Assembly: GCA_016933295.1 (NCBI GenBank) | Contig: JAFGBG010000085.1 | Coordinates: 1 to 50,205 of the forward strand | DNA from: Sedimentisphaerales bacterium | GTDB lineage: Bacteria > Planctomycetota > Phycisphaerae > Sedimentisphaerales > Anaerobacaceae | Reading direction: 5' to 3' | DNA: 50,205 bases | Shown here: piece by piece, positions 43,501 through 50,160 of the stretch | How the letters are laid out: each line of letters starts with the position of its first letter | Numbering within the stretch: position 1 is the stretch's first letter | Notes under the pieces: model-generated | What the model saw: only the letters and a program-made list of their open reading frames with translations | Databases searched by the model: none | What the model was told of the DNA's origin: nothing | Program-made: the position numbers and the translations under genes

Positions 43501-43634
43501 ACCAGCGCCGTCTCGCCGATACCGTCAAGAAACTGGTCTCCTCCGCCGACTTGGGCAAAAACCGGCCCGGCAAAAGCCAACAAATTCACGATAAGTATTG
43601 AAACAGAGATGAGTTTTATCGACTTTCTTTTCAT
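40551..43634 (-). CDS. Secreted beta-L-arabinofuranosidase (GH127) with LamG and Ig-like domains
   Basis: The 1027-residue enzyme has a signal peptide, then a LamG/concanavalin-like domain (about 40-255, including WVHLAVVLDTANQTLSSYMDGKRV). A short Ig-like domain follows (about 300-370, TGTVPGTDLKPKATVTVKA), then a GH127/DUF1680 catalytic domain (about 380-890) and a C-terminal beta domain. The zinc and catalytic residues known for the family are visible: Glu755 and Cys757 in NETCATYN and the pair Cys825-Cys826 in GFTCCNGT, where one cysteine is the nucleophile. Such enzymes remove terminal L-arabinofuranose from arabinans and glycoproteins. The gene lies 91 bases downstream of the ECF sigma factor and 595 bases upstream of the dockerin operon. 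It carries no dockerin itself. Confidence 0.9.
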   Translation of the reverse strand: MKRKSIKLISVSILIVNLLAFAGPVFAQVGGGDQFLDGIGETALVARYILNGNAQDWSRNNYHATLHGDGAAYVEDSLFGKVLSLPGQISGGYLQIPGRALIGIDTISVTGWLFLRDEMAWQRFFDFGQDTTRNFFCTPVGEEPAEGYRARVTITGWNEEVGPVVPRVATGKWVHLAVVLDTANQTLSSYMDGKRVARENDVDLTLEQVLNQDNAAANLLYIGKSEYETDPDLNAKVHDVRIYSIALTDRQVATIRNNATPKDVDVVVADDETAAGDESSTGDAASKALQLVAVPDITAETTIGVLPRLPYYIPGTYRDGAEGPLVRVLWPAPTDNSQVREAGTYTVTGTVPGTDLKPKATVTVKASAGDVSAPQLNLQPFGLGQVVLNQDADGRDTQFMKNRDKFILTLAGTNPDSFLFNFRDAFGQEQPEGVRPLRGWDSRTTRLRGHASGHYLSAMAQAYASTTYDADLHANFLQKMNYMIDTLYEFSQKSGKPVEDGGEFNADPTKVPPGPGKEGYDSDLSENGIRTDYWNWGEGFISAYPPDQFIMLENGATYGGRNNQIWAPYYTLHKILAGLLDCYEVGGNEKALKIAEGMGNWVYERLKVVPTETRISMWNRYIAGEYGGMNEVMARLHRITGKQKYLDCARLFDNIDFFFGNAEHDHGLAKNVDTMRSKHANQHIPQITGAVETYKGTKDIAYYEVADNFWDICSHCYMYSIGGVAGAKNPNNSECFTAQPNTLFTNGFNQGGQNETCATYNLLKLSRQLFMFDQDGKYMDYYEQGLYNHILASVAENDAGNTYHVPLNPGARKRFGNANMSGFTCCNGTALESNTKLQDSIYFKSADNNTLYVNLYVPSTLTWPEQNVVVKQSTNYPYADTTKLTITGGGKFDIKVRVPKWARRGFFFKINDSQIQAVDINRGEYLTLRRTWRDGDTIELKMPFSFYLRPVMDQPNIASIFYGPVLLAAQEPGSLSTWRPVTLDAGDIGKSITGDPATLSFRLEGVELKPFFETYGRHSVYFDVTLK

Positions 43635-43725
43635 TTTCGAGCCTTTCCAGTATATTTAGTAAGATATTTTCAGCATTTTATACCATCATTTTTGCTTTAT
43701 GTATAGTTTGTCTCCGGCACAAATT

Positions 43726-44259
43726 TCATTCGAGAAAATAATTTCTCGTTCGCTCGTCCTGACGGAGCGTTCCCAGGGCTCGATGCAGCCGGGACTTGAC
43801 CGTACCTTCCGGGATATTCAAAGCCGCGGCGATTTCCTTTAAGTTCATATCATCGACAAATCTCATGAGCAAAATCTCCCGCTGCTGCTCGGGCAATATT
43901 GCCAGAACGGCGGCCAATTCCGAACGCCCCCGAGCCGATTCTTCCGACGGGGGAACCGGGATTTCGTCCAGTTTATCTTCGCCGGACGCGAATCGGCGGT
44001 TTTTCATGGAGATATTCAGGGCCAAATGCTTGACCACCGGGTATAAAAACGTGGTCATGGACGCACTCAGGGTAAAACCGGGGAATTTACCGAGCAGGTA
44101 GGCAAAAGTCTCCTGGAGCACATCGAGCGAATCGGTATGATTGCGGGTAAATCGCCATGCAAGGTTATAGACCCAGTTGCGATATCGAAAATACAGGCTC
44201 TCGAAGGCATCGGCGTCGCCGCCGTTTATCCATTCAATAAGTTGCCAGTCCGAATCCAT
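43726..44259 (-). CDS. ECF-type RNA polymerase sigma factor
   Basis: Sigma-70 family protein of 177 residues with region 2 (about 10-80, FESLYFRYRNWVYNLAWRFTRN, DVLQETF) and region 4 (about 115-165, LPEQQREILLMRFVDDMNLKEIAAALNIPEGTVKSRLHRAL), as in extracytoplasmic-function sigma factors. The linker between them is rich in Pro, Glu and Ser. No zinc-finger anti-sigma gene follows; the nearest candidate partner is the membrane-anchored dockerin protein 4 kb downstream, on the same strand. GGGATAAAG precedes the ATG. The 91-base gap to the GH127 gene includes a stem (CGAGAAA-ATAA-TTTCTCG) without a T run. Confidence 0.93.
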   Translation of the reverse strand: MDSDWQLIEWINGGDADAFESLYFRYRNWVYNLAWRFTRNHTDSLDVLQETFAYLLGKFPGFTLSASMTTFLYPVVKHLALNISMKNRRFASGEDKLDEIPVPPSEESARGRSELAAVLAILPEQQREILLMRFVDDMNLKEIAAALNIPEGTVKSRLHRALGTLRQDERTRNYFLE

Positions 44260-44330
44260 GAGAAATCTTTATCCCGCAAATAAAATATTGCTCCTTTACC
44301 AATACTTTGCCGGGCCGTTCGCTTCTTAGC

Positions 44331-44359
44331 AGTTTAGTTCGATTAACAGAAGTTTTCAA
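44331..44359 (-). promoter_or_regulatory. Possible promoter of the ECF sigma gene
   Basis: TTGAAA (44359-44354) and TAAACT (44336-44331) on the minus strand are 17 bases apart and about 75 bases upstream of the sigma start. The -10 box is poor, so the gene could instead use its own ECF-type promoter. Confidence 0.3.
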
Positions 44360-44599
44360 TAGATAAGACGTACTTCAACGGCGAGCCATACGGATTTTTA
44401 CAAAATATTTATTATCCGCGCGAAAATTACCGTAAAAATAGGCGGGATAAGACAATTTTTGCCGCATTTCCTGCGTAAAAATAAAACGAAGATGTAAAAA
44501 TGAGCATTAATTCGATATTGTTCGGATTTTGCCTAAAGTGAAATCAGAGCCTTGCCGATATTAAAATAGCTCAAAAGAAATGATATTTTCTCCCCTCCG

Positions 44600-44642
44600 G
44601 AAAACATCGAGTAGAGAAGATTACTCGATGTTTTCTTTTTTT
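44600..44642. terminator. Bidirectional terminator-like hairpin
   Basis: A perfect 14-bp stem (GAAAACATCGAGTA with TACTCGATGTTTTC) closes an 8-base loop. On the plus strand seven T residues follow. On the minus strand the stem itself ends in four T residues and lies 14 bases after the stop of the unknown AT-rich gene, whose transcript it probably ends. Confidence 0.65.
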
Positions 44643-44655
44643 ATATCAACTATTA

Positions 44656-45321
44656 TCAATGTGATTCCGAAATGAAATTAAGGAACTCATCACCAAATTT
44701 GGTAGTATGCTTTTCTCGCCATCTATTTCCAATCATTACTGCATCCAAACTATCTCCACCCACAAGATCACGAGATAGTAAATCTTTCCATAATAAATTA
44801 AGCAACTCTCTTTTATCCCCAAGTTCAGGGATATTATATTCAATTACTCCACTTAAACTACCTATTTCACCCTTTGGCGCTGAAGGAGATTGAATAACTT
44901 TTAAAATACGAAGATGAAGTTCGGTCAATGAATCTACAAAATCGAGGTAAATATGTTGAATTGCTTCTTCTGGAGCTTGGCCTTTGGCTATGTTTATCAC
45001 AGCATTACGAAGAGCATCAAGTTTTTCTTTTTTGTGCGTTCTTAAAGCCAACTGTGATGCATGCATAACGGCAGAAATAAATACTTCGTTATTTTGAAGA
45101 TCTTCAAGTTTTTGTCCCTGTTTTTCAAGAAATTGTAACTTCTCACCGACTTGACGCATCCACTCATTAAGACGTTTCCCAAGCGGAGGTTGTATAACAT
45201 TTTGAAAAAGTTCAACTGCAGGCCCTCCAAAAACCGGAACAGATGAAAGACCAGCTTTTGCAATAGTATGCGCATAGTCACCAGCAGATTTTTTAGGAAC
45301 ATTAAGATTGTCGTTATGCAT
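44656..45321 (-). CDS. Protein of unknown function, AT-rich accessory gene
   Basis: The 221-residue protein has no signal peptide. Its N-terminal part (AGLSSVPVFGGPAVELFQNVIQPPL) is hydrophobic and glycine/proline-rich, then LNEWMRQVGEKLQFLEKQ and a largely helical body follow. The end (WREKHTTKFGDEFLNFISESH) looks like a small helical domain. I recall similar proteins of about 220-250 residues scattered over unrelated bacteria with no known function, but cannot verify this. The gene is visibly more AT-rich than ispD and the sigma gene on either side and is bordered by a hairpin and by repeat-like sequence. Recent transfer is plausible. Confidence 0.75.
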   Translation of the reverse strand: MHNDNLNVPKKSAGDYAHTIAKAGLSSVPVFGGPAVELFQNVIQPPLGKRLNEWMRQVGEKLQFLEKQGQKLEDLQNNEVFISAVMHASQLALRTHKKEKLDALRNAVINIAKGQAPEEAIQHIYLDFVDSLTELHLRILKVIQSPSAPKGEIGSLSGVIEYNIPELGDKRELLNLLWKDLLSRDLVGGDSLDAVMIGNRWREKHTTKFGDEFLNFISESH

Positions 45322-45624
45322 CGTTATTCATATTTCATTTAATATTTATAAAATTACGTCCGCCTGCTTATGTTGATTAGGGTAGCAGCTCTTTTTCGAG
45401 ATGTCAAAAGAAATAATAAGGTAAAAGTAAAAAGGCAAAAGCAAAAAGCATGCCCTGAGTGTAGCCTGCACTGAGCAAGGCCGAAGTGTCGAAGGGTCAA
45501 AAGGGAAAACTCAAAAAAAGGTTAAAAGCCGCATAGAAGCAAAGGCACAAAAGGAAAAATCAGCTTCTCGACGTAGTCGAGATTCCACAATTTTGCATTT
45601 TGATTTTTGCTATTTAATTTGCTT
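45322..45624. other. Intergenic region with repeat-like hairpins
   Basis: The 303-base gap has no gene. It contains AAAAGGCAAAAGC-type low-complexity words. A GC-richer block at 45450-45500 starts CCCTGAG and ends CGAAGGG, a word pair found in many bacterial dispersed repeats. A 7-bp stem, TCTCGAC-GTA-GTCGAGA, lies at 45566-45582. No promoter of quality was seen. Confidence 0.5.
45566..45582. repeat. Small perfect hairpin
   Basis: TCTCGAC and GTCGAGA pair across a GTA loop in an AT-rich gap. Its position about 40 bases after the ispD stop (minus strand) suggests mRNA end protection or a dispersed repeat. No T run follows. Confidence 0.4.
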
Positions 45625-46365
45625 CTACCACTGGGCCTCAATATACGGGCCGGCGGGACCTTCGGGGAGTTTCTTCGGTCGGGATTTGAGGATTGCTTCG
45701 GCGACGGCAATATCGCTCTGGCGGGTGATTTTGATATTCGAGGCGTCCGTTTCGACAATCGCGACATTCTGGCCCAACGCTTCGACGAGCTGTGCGTCGT
45801 CGCTGATTGTGCTTTTATCAAGATTTTTCAGATTCGCGTATGCTTTTTTCAGCAGCGATGCGGCAAAAACCTGAGGTGTCTGAGCTTCGTAGAGGCTGCT
45901 CCTGTCAACTGTTTTGGTTATCAGATTATCTTTGACTTCTTTTAACGTCGCAGTGACAGCAGAAGCGGGAATCGCCGCCTTACTTTTTGCCGCGGCGGAA
46001 ATTACCTGCTCAATCAGCTCGGCGGTAACACAGCACCTGCAGGCATCATGCACCGCGACAATGTCGATATCATCTTTGACAAGCTCAAGCCCTTTTTGGA
46101 CGGTATCGAAACGTTCGGCGCCGCCGATGAAGATTGAGACGCTGAAGAATTTCAAATTCGGCCCCCACTTGACGTTGACGAGTTCCTGGTCTTCGGCGGA
46201 AATTCCCAGCAGAATCTGCTTGACGTCGTCGCGCTGGGAGAAAAGCTCGACGCTTCTTAAGAAAACCGCCCGCCCGGAAACATCAACAAAGACCTTTTTT
46301 CTTTTTCCGCCGAACCGACTGCCGGCCCCTGCGGCACAAATAATAGCGGCGACTTTTGCACTCAT
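45625..46365 (-). CDS. ispD: 2-C-methyl-D-erythritol 4-phosphate cytidylyltransferase
   Basis: Third enzyme of the MEP isoprenoid pathway; it joins CTP and methylerythritol phosphate. The 246-residue protein has the nucleotide-binding start IICAAGAGSRFGGKRKKVF with the signature lysines, the VHDACRCCVT segment (usually HDAARP), the substrate-side VTATLKEV and the conserved YEAQTPQVF and SDDAQLVEALG stretches. AGGAAA precedes the ATG. The HDACRCC variant is slightly unusual. It shares the minus strand with the ABC exporter genes but is separated from them by 69 bases. The C-terminal tail is a little longer than usual. Confidence 0.93.
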   Translation of the reverse strand: MSAKVAAIICAAGAGSRFGGKRKKVFVDVSGRAVFLRSVELFSQRDDVKQILLGISAEDQELVNVKWGPNLKFFSVSIFIGGAERFDTVQKGLELVKDDIDIVAVHDACRCCVTAELIEQVISAAAKSKAAIPASAVTATLKEVKDNLITKTVDRSSLYEAQTPQVFAASLLKKAYANLKNLDKSTISDDAQLVEALGQNVAIVETDASNIKITRQSDIAVAEAILKSRPKKLPEGPAGPYIEAQW

Positions 46366-46434
46366 TTATTTTCCTTATGCTTCCAACCTAAAAGACGAAC
46401 CGCATGGGTAAATCGGTTTGTCCATTCTACATTT

Positions 46435-47646
46435 TTATTCTCTAAAGAGCACGGCTTCACGCTCGAACCACTTCGTACAGAACAAAAGCAAAGCTCCCGC
46501 AATAATAACACTCGAGCCGAGAATTGCAATCAGCATCTGATAGTTCATTGTTCCCTTGATAAGCTCCTTGATTGCAAGAGAGACGTTCGTAATCGGCACC
46601 ATCGCCCAATACCAGTCGAGCTTAACTATCGGTAGCATCGCAATAAAAGCGGGAACGATGGCCAGGAAATTAAGCGGGCCACAATACGAGCTGGCCTCCT
46701 TGAAGCTCTTGGCGTAAACGGAGACACTCAGCAGCAATGAGGCAAAAATCGCCGCCATTGGAATCAGCATCGCCGCAATCAGGACGAGATCAACCACACT
46801 TATTGAGGCAAAAACGTCGTGCAATTCTCCTGAAATTTCCTTAAGCTTTATCGTCATCATAATTCCGATGCTTGTAATGCTCAAAAGTGCCGCGGTGACA
46901 CCTGTCGTAAACACAACGAAGAACTTACCGAGTACAATCTGATGTCGCTTAATCGGCGCCAACAGAAGTGTCTCCAATGTCCCCCGCTCCTTTTCGCCGG
47001 CTCCGAGGTCTATTGCCGGATACATAGAGCCCATCAGGCAGAAAATGATAAACAGATAAGGAAGAATCCCTCCCATGCGCTCGCCGAGCATCTCTCGCTT
47101 TTTTGCAGTGCCTTTTTCTTCAATGGTTATAGGATTTATGAGATTTTCCTGCTGCTCGGAAGTATCCAGGCCGAGAGACGCAAGCCGGCTCGACCGCAGC
47201 CGATTCTCGAAACGCTGTATAACTTCGCCGGCGCGATTTCTTACCATACTGGGCAAGGAAGCATTATTATAGTATAGTTGTACGGCGACTTTTTCACCTT
47301 TTTCGAGGTTCTGTGCCGCCTTTTTAGGTATAACAAGTGCGAACCTGATTTTATTCTGTTCGATACCGGCGGGAATTTCTTCTTTGTCCGGGAAATCGAC
47401 CTTCCTGAATCTTTCGTCATTGGTAAATTCATCCGCCAGTTCCGGTAGATTTTCCGCTCCGAAAATCACATAAGTCAGAATCTCCGTCTCTGCCTTCTTT
47501 TCGGCTTTAGCCACAAAACCTATCAGGAGATTCATCAGAAGAGGCACCAAGACTATCGGCATAACCAGCATGAAGACGAGCGTTCTCCTGTCACGCAGGA
47601 CTTCCTTCATTTCCTTGAGATAGATTGTGAGAATATTAAGCCGCAT
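46435..47646 (-). CDS. ABC transporter permease, NatB-like
   Basis: The 403-residue membrane protein of the ABC-2 export type has an N-terminal helix (TLVFMLVMPIVLVPLLMNLLIG), a periplasmic domain of about 160 residues, then five or six helices. The second begins after ERMGGILPYLFIIFCLMGSMYPAIDLGAGEKERGTLETLLLAPI, the conserved stretch of this family. The coding region overlaps the ATPase gene by 11 bases. Family members export sodium ions or peptides and antibiotics in other bacteria; the substrate here is unknown. GAAGGG precedes the ATG. Confidence 0.9.
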   Translation of the reverse strand: MRLNILTIYLKEMKEVLRDRRTLVFMLVMPIVLVPLLMNLLIGFVAKAEKKAETEILTYVIFGAENLPELADEFTNDERFRKVDFPDKEEIPAGIEQNKIRFALVIPKKAAQNLEKGEKVAVQLYYNNASLPSMVRNRAGEVIQRFENRLRSSRLASLGLDTSEQQENLINPITIEEKGTAKKREMLGERMGGILPYLFIIFCLMGSMYPAIDLGAGEKERGTLETLLLAPIKRHQIVLGKFFVVFTTGVTAALLSITSIGIMMTIKLKEISGELHDVFASISVVDLVLIAAMLIPMAAIFASLLLSVSVYAKSFKEASSYCGPLNFLAIVPAFIAMLPIVKLDWYWAMVPITNVSLAIKELIKGTMNYQMLIAILGSSVIIAGALLLFCTKWFEREAVLFRE

Positions 47647-48433
47647 TATAAGCCCTTCCGGAATTTAACACGGCAAGAAAAGCCTTGTCCATACGGCTCT
47701 GGCCTGTTTGCTTGTGCATTTTTTCGATAGTTCCATCGAAGCAGACTCGTCCGGCGTCAAGAACAACGACCTTATCACACAGCCTGTCAACCTCGTGCAT
47801 GTGATGCGTACAAAAGATAACCGTTTTGCCGCGGTCTTTGCACGACTCGATAAATTTCAAAATCGCTTCCGCCGCGGCAACATCAAGGCCGGTCGTCGGC
47901 TCATCGAACATAATTACATCAGGATCATTAATAAGAGTGCGGGCGATGGAGACTTTCTGCTTCATGCCGGAGGACAAAGAATCATTCCGCTTGTCAACAA
48001 AATCTGTCATTTCCAAAACGCCGAACAGCTCATCCATGCGCTTATGAAGTCTGGAAGAATCGAGCCCGTGAAGTTTGCCGTAGTACTCGATCATCTCGCG
48101 GGCTGTAAGGCGGCCGTAAAGACCGGTATTATCCGAGAGAAAACCGATTATTTTTCGGACTTCGAGTGGATTTTTCACCAAATCGACGCCGTCTATATTA
48201 GCCGTTCCGGCGCTTGGCTTAAGCGCGGTCGAGAGCATTCGCAAAAGAGTCGTTTTTCCCGCCCCGTTCGGGCCGAGAAGTCCTAAAATAGTGCCGCTTT
48301 CAGCACAGAAACTGACGTCTTTGACGGCGAAGAACTTTTCGCTGCTTCTGAACCTCTGCAACAAACCGATAAGACTTCTGGCCTTTTTCCTGCGTTCCTT
48401 GAAAGATTTGCTTAATCCACAAACTTCTATCAT
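47636..48433 (-). CDS. ABC transporter ATPase, NatA-like
   Basis: The 265-residue nucleotide-binding subunit has Walker A LGPNGAGKTTLLRML, the Q loop region IGFLSDNTGLYGRLTARE, signature DSLSSGMKQKVSIARTL (SSGMKQ in place of the usual SGGQ), Walker B DVIMFDEPTTGLD and the H loop CTHHMHEVDRLCD. The SSGMKQK signature is typical of NatA-type exporters. It overlaps the permease gene by 11 bases and forms the transporter with it. A 19-base gap separates it from the adenosyltransferase gene. Confidence 0.93.
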   Translation of the reverse strand: MIEVCGLSKSFKERRKKARSLIGLLQRFRSSEKFFAVKDVSFCAESGTILGLLGPNGAGKTTLLRMLSTALKPSAGTANIDGVDLVKNPLEVRKIIGFLSDNTGLYGRLTAREMIEYYGKLHGLDSSRLHKRMDELFGVLEMTDFVDKRNDSLSSGMKQKVSIARTLINDPDVIMFDEPTTGLDVAAAEAILKFIESCKDRGKTVIFCTHHMHEVDRLCDKVVVLDAGRVCFDGTIEKMHKQTGQSRMDKAFLAVLNSGRAYNAA

Positions 48434-48451
48434 GTTTCTTTCTGTTCTATT

Positions 48452-48994
48452 TTAATATTCAATGCCGCGTCTTGCGGGTAGCCCATTATCGAACGGGTGT
48501 TTTACATTTTTCATTTCTGTTACAAGATCCGCCATTTCCATCAATTCTTCGGAAGCTCCTCTTCCGGTGAGTACAATTTCAACTCCGGCGGCTCTTTTCT
48601 CAATAATACGCCTGATATCCTCAATATTTGCAAGATTTTTCGAGAGGCAATAAATAATCTCATCCAGTATCAGGACGTCATAGAATCTTTTTTCCGCCGT
48701 GGCGGCGATTTTTTCAAGGACAGCCTTAATAGCCGCTTTAACTTCAGCTGCGGCTTGCTCATCTTCCAGCGATTTCGCCATATCCCAGTTTATATCAAGT
48801 GATTCGAGTCTTATTCTTACGGCCCCGAGCTGCAGCGCGAAGCGTTCGCCGATATCCAGAGACGGCGGTTTTAAAAATTGATAGATAAGGACCTTATTGC
48901 CCTGCCCTGCGGCACGAAGAGCCAGGCCGAACGCGGCGGTGGTTTTGCCTTTGCCGTCCCCCGTATAAATTTGCACAAGCCCTTTTTCTAACAT
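48452..48994 (-). CDS. Corrinoid (cobalamin) adenosyltransferase, CobO/BtuR type
   Basis: The 180-residue protein adds the adenosyl group of ATP to the cobalt of cobyrinic acid diamide or cobalamin. The P loop YTGDGKGKTTAAFGLALRA at residues 10-28 and the DVLILDEI and VLTGRGASEELMEMADLVTEM segments are characteristic. No other B12 gene is in the window, so it may serve salvage of corrinoid. It reads in the same direction as the ABC exporter genes that follow; co-transcription is possible. Confidence 0.93.
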   Translation of the reverse strand: MLEKGLVQIYTGDGKGKTTAAFGLALRAAGQGNKVLIYQFLKPPSLDIGERFALQLGAVRIRLESLDINWDMAKSLEDEQAAAEVKAAIKAVLEKIAATAEKRFYDVLILDEIIYCLSKNLANIEDIRRIIEKRAAGVEIVLTGRGASEELMEMADLVTEMKNVKHPFDNGLPARRGIEY

Positions 48995-49042
48995 ATTTTA
49001 TCAGCTTATTTCCACAAACGGATCAAAGAATCATACAAGAGA

Positions 49043-49723
49043 CTATTCTTTACCATCTCCTGAATTCTCGCTTCCGGAAGCAGATTCTCCGGGAAGCTGT
49101 CCGGCGATACCCGAATCCGGCTCGGCCATTATCGATATATCCGTTGTATAATCAGGATAGGAAAGTGAAAAAATCTTCTTGAAGGCCAGTTTCGTTTTGT
49201 CACGAAGCAAATCAAGGACATAAAACTCTTTGACGTTTTTCAATGCGTTATTTCTGGCCTCATCGTCGAGAGAAAGCACCTCATCGGAGCTGAAATCCTG
49301 AATTATATCGACTTTCCAGGGGACGTTTTCGGCCTTTTCGAGCGGCAGTTTATAGAACTTCCTGTTATATATTTCGCAACTTAATATTCGCGGGCTCGGC
49401 AGGTCAATCCGAATAGTATTCTGCGAATCGTCAACGGTATAATCCATCTGCTCGAGGTCGAAGCCTACTTTGAGTTTGGCCGTATATCTAAGCAGGCCTC
49501 TTTTCCAGCGAACCGTGATCAGGCTGGTTTTTTTTTCTTTAATCTCGGCGACACCTTCGGTGATATATTCCAGAACGGCCAGTTCCGCTATCGCCTGGAT
49601 GGATTTGATAAGAAAAGTCGTAGTCTTGGATTCGGTCACTTTTTGGGGAGCGAATTTCCTGCCGATATAGAACGCAAGCGCCCCTATGATTATGATGCAG
49701 GTAATGGAAATCGCATAATACAT
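49043..49723 (-). CDS. DUF4230 family membrane-anchored protein
   Basis: The 226-residue protein has one N-terminal helix (AISITCIIIIGALAFYIGRKF). A domain follows whose pattern matches the DUF4230 family: IKSIQAIAELAVLEYITEGVAEIKE, KLKVGFDLEQMDYTVDDSQNTIRIDLPSPRILS and a long helix ending FKKIFSLSYPDY. The tail (about 30 residues) is rich in Gly, Ser and Glu. AAAGGA precedes the ATG. The biochemical function of the family is not known to me. The gene is transcribed away from the tRNA genes at the window end. Confidence 0.82.
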   Translation of the reverse strand: MYYAISITCIIIIGALAFYIGRKFAPQKVTESKTTTFLIKSIQAIAELAVLEYITEGVAEIKEKKTSLITVRWKRGLLRYTAKLKVGFDLEQMDYTVDDSQNTIRIDLPSPRILSCEIYNRKFYKLPLEKAENVPWKVDIIQDFSSDEVLSLDDEARNNALKNVKEFYVLDLLRDKTKLAFKKIFSLSYPDYTTDISIMAEPDSGIAGQLPGESASGSENSGDGKE

Positions 49724-49901
49724 TTCATTATCCTTTCCGCTTATATTATTTTAGGCAATACAATAACTTCGGGCTAAAGCAGCGTCAAAGTAAAAATACG
49801 GGGCATAAAACGTGGCAAATATATATTTTTCAGGGATGAATCTCAAATTGTTCGAAATTGCTTGCATTATATTGCGGCATTTTGTAAATTACTGCCGTAT
49901 A

Positions 49902-49975
49902 GGCGGCGTAGCTCAGCTGGTTAGAGCGTGGGATTCATAAGCCTAAGGTCGGTGGTTCGAATCCACCCGCCGCTA
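49902..49975 (+). tRNA. tRNA-Met (anticodon CAT)
   Basis: A 74-base cloverleaf: acceptor GGCGGCG with CGCCGCT (one G-T pair), D arm GCTC..GAGC, anticodon loop TTCATAA with CAT at 49936-49938 and T arm GGTGG-TTCGAAT-CCACC. CCA is not encoded. The last anticodon-stem pair (A49933 with G49941) is a mismatch. The loop TTCATAA suits an elongator tRNA-Met, but a tRNA-Ile with modified CAT cannot be excluded from sequence alone. Confidence 0.93.
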
Positions 49976-49978
49976 TTG

Positions 49979-50000
49979 CCGATTCGCCCAGGCGAATCGG
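49979..50000. other. Perfect hairpin directly after tRNA-Met
   Basis: CCGATTCGCC pairs with GGCGAATCGG across two bases, a 10-bp inverted repeat four bases after the tRNA. No T run follows, so it is more likely a processing or boundary signal than an intrinsic terminator. Confidence 0.6.
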
Positions 50001-50002
50001 TA

Positions 50003-50121
50003 AATCCTAAAAACGAATATCGAATTTCGAAACAATAACAAATGTTTTAAATTCGAATTAGCCAAACAGTTGTTTCGAAAATTTGAATTTTGAATTTGTT
50101 TCGTATTTCGAGCTTAGGATT
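50003..50121. repeat. Imperfect inverted repeat between the tRNA genes
   Basis: AATCCTAA (50003-50010) and TTAGGATT (50114-50121) bracket two AT-rich arms (CGAATTTCGAAACAA and TTGTTTCGAAAATTTG) that are partly complementary. The words TTCGAATTT and TTTCGTATTTCG recur here and resemble the repeat at 40169-40204. Confidence 0.5.
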
Positions 50122-50160
50122 TCGGATTTCTCAAACCAAACCGAGTTTAGTTTGAGTTAT

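Larger units (their letters stand above)
44260..44655. other. Gene-free region of about 400 bases with a strong hairpin
   Basis: The side near 44260 should hold the sigma factor promoter. The middle part (44390-44560) is AT-rich with three GTAAAAAT words and no frame of interest. The part near 44600-44642 is a strong terminator-like hairpin. No plus-strand gene leads into that hairpin. Confidence 0.5.

Noticed and set aside
47708-48286. 192-codon plus-strand frame opposite the NatA-like gene
   Set aside because: It is antisense to intact ABC ATPase motifs and has no domain or start signal.
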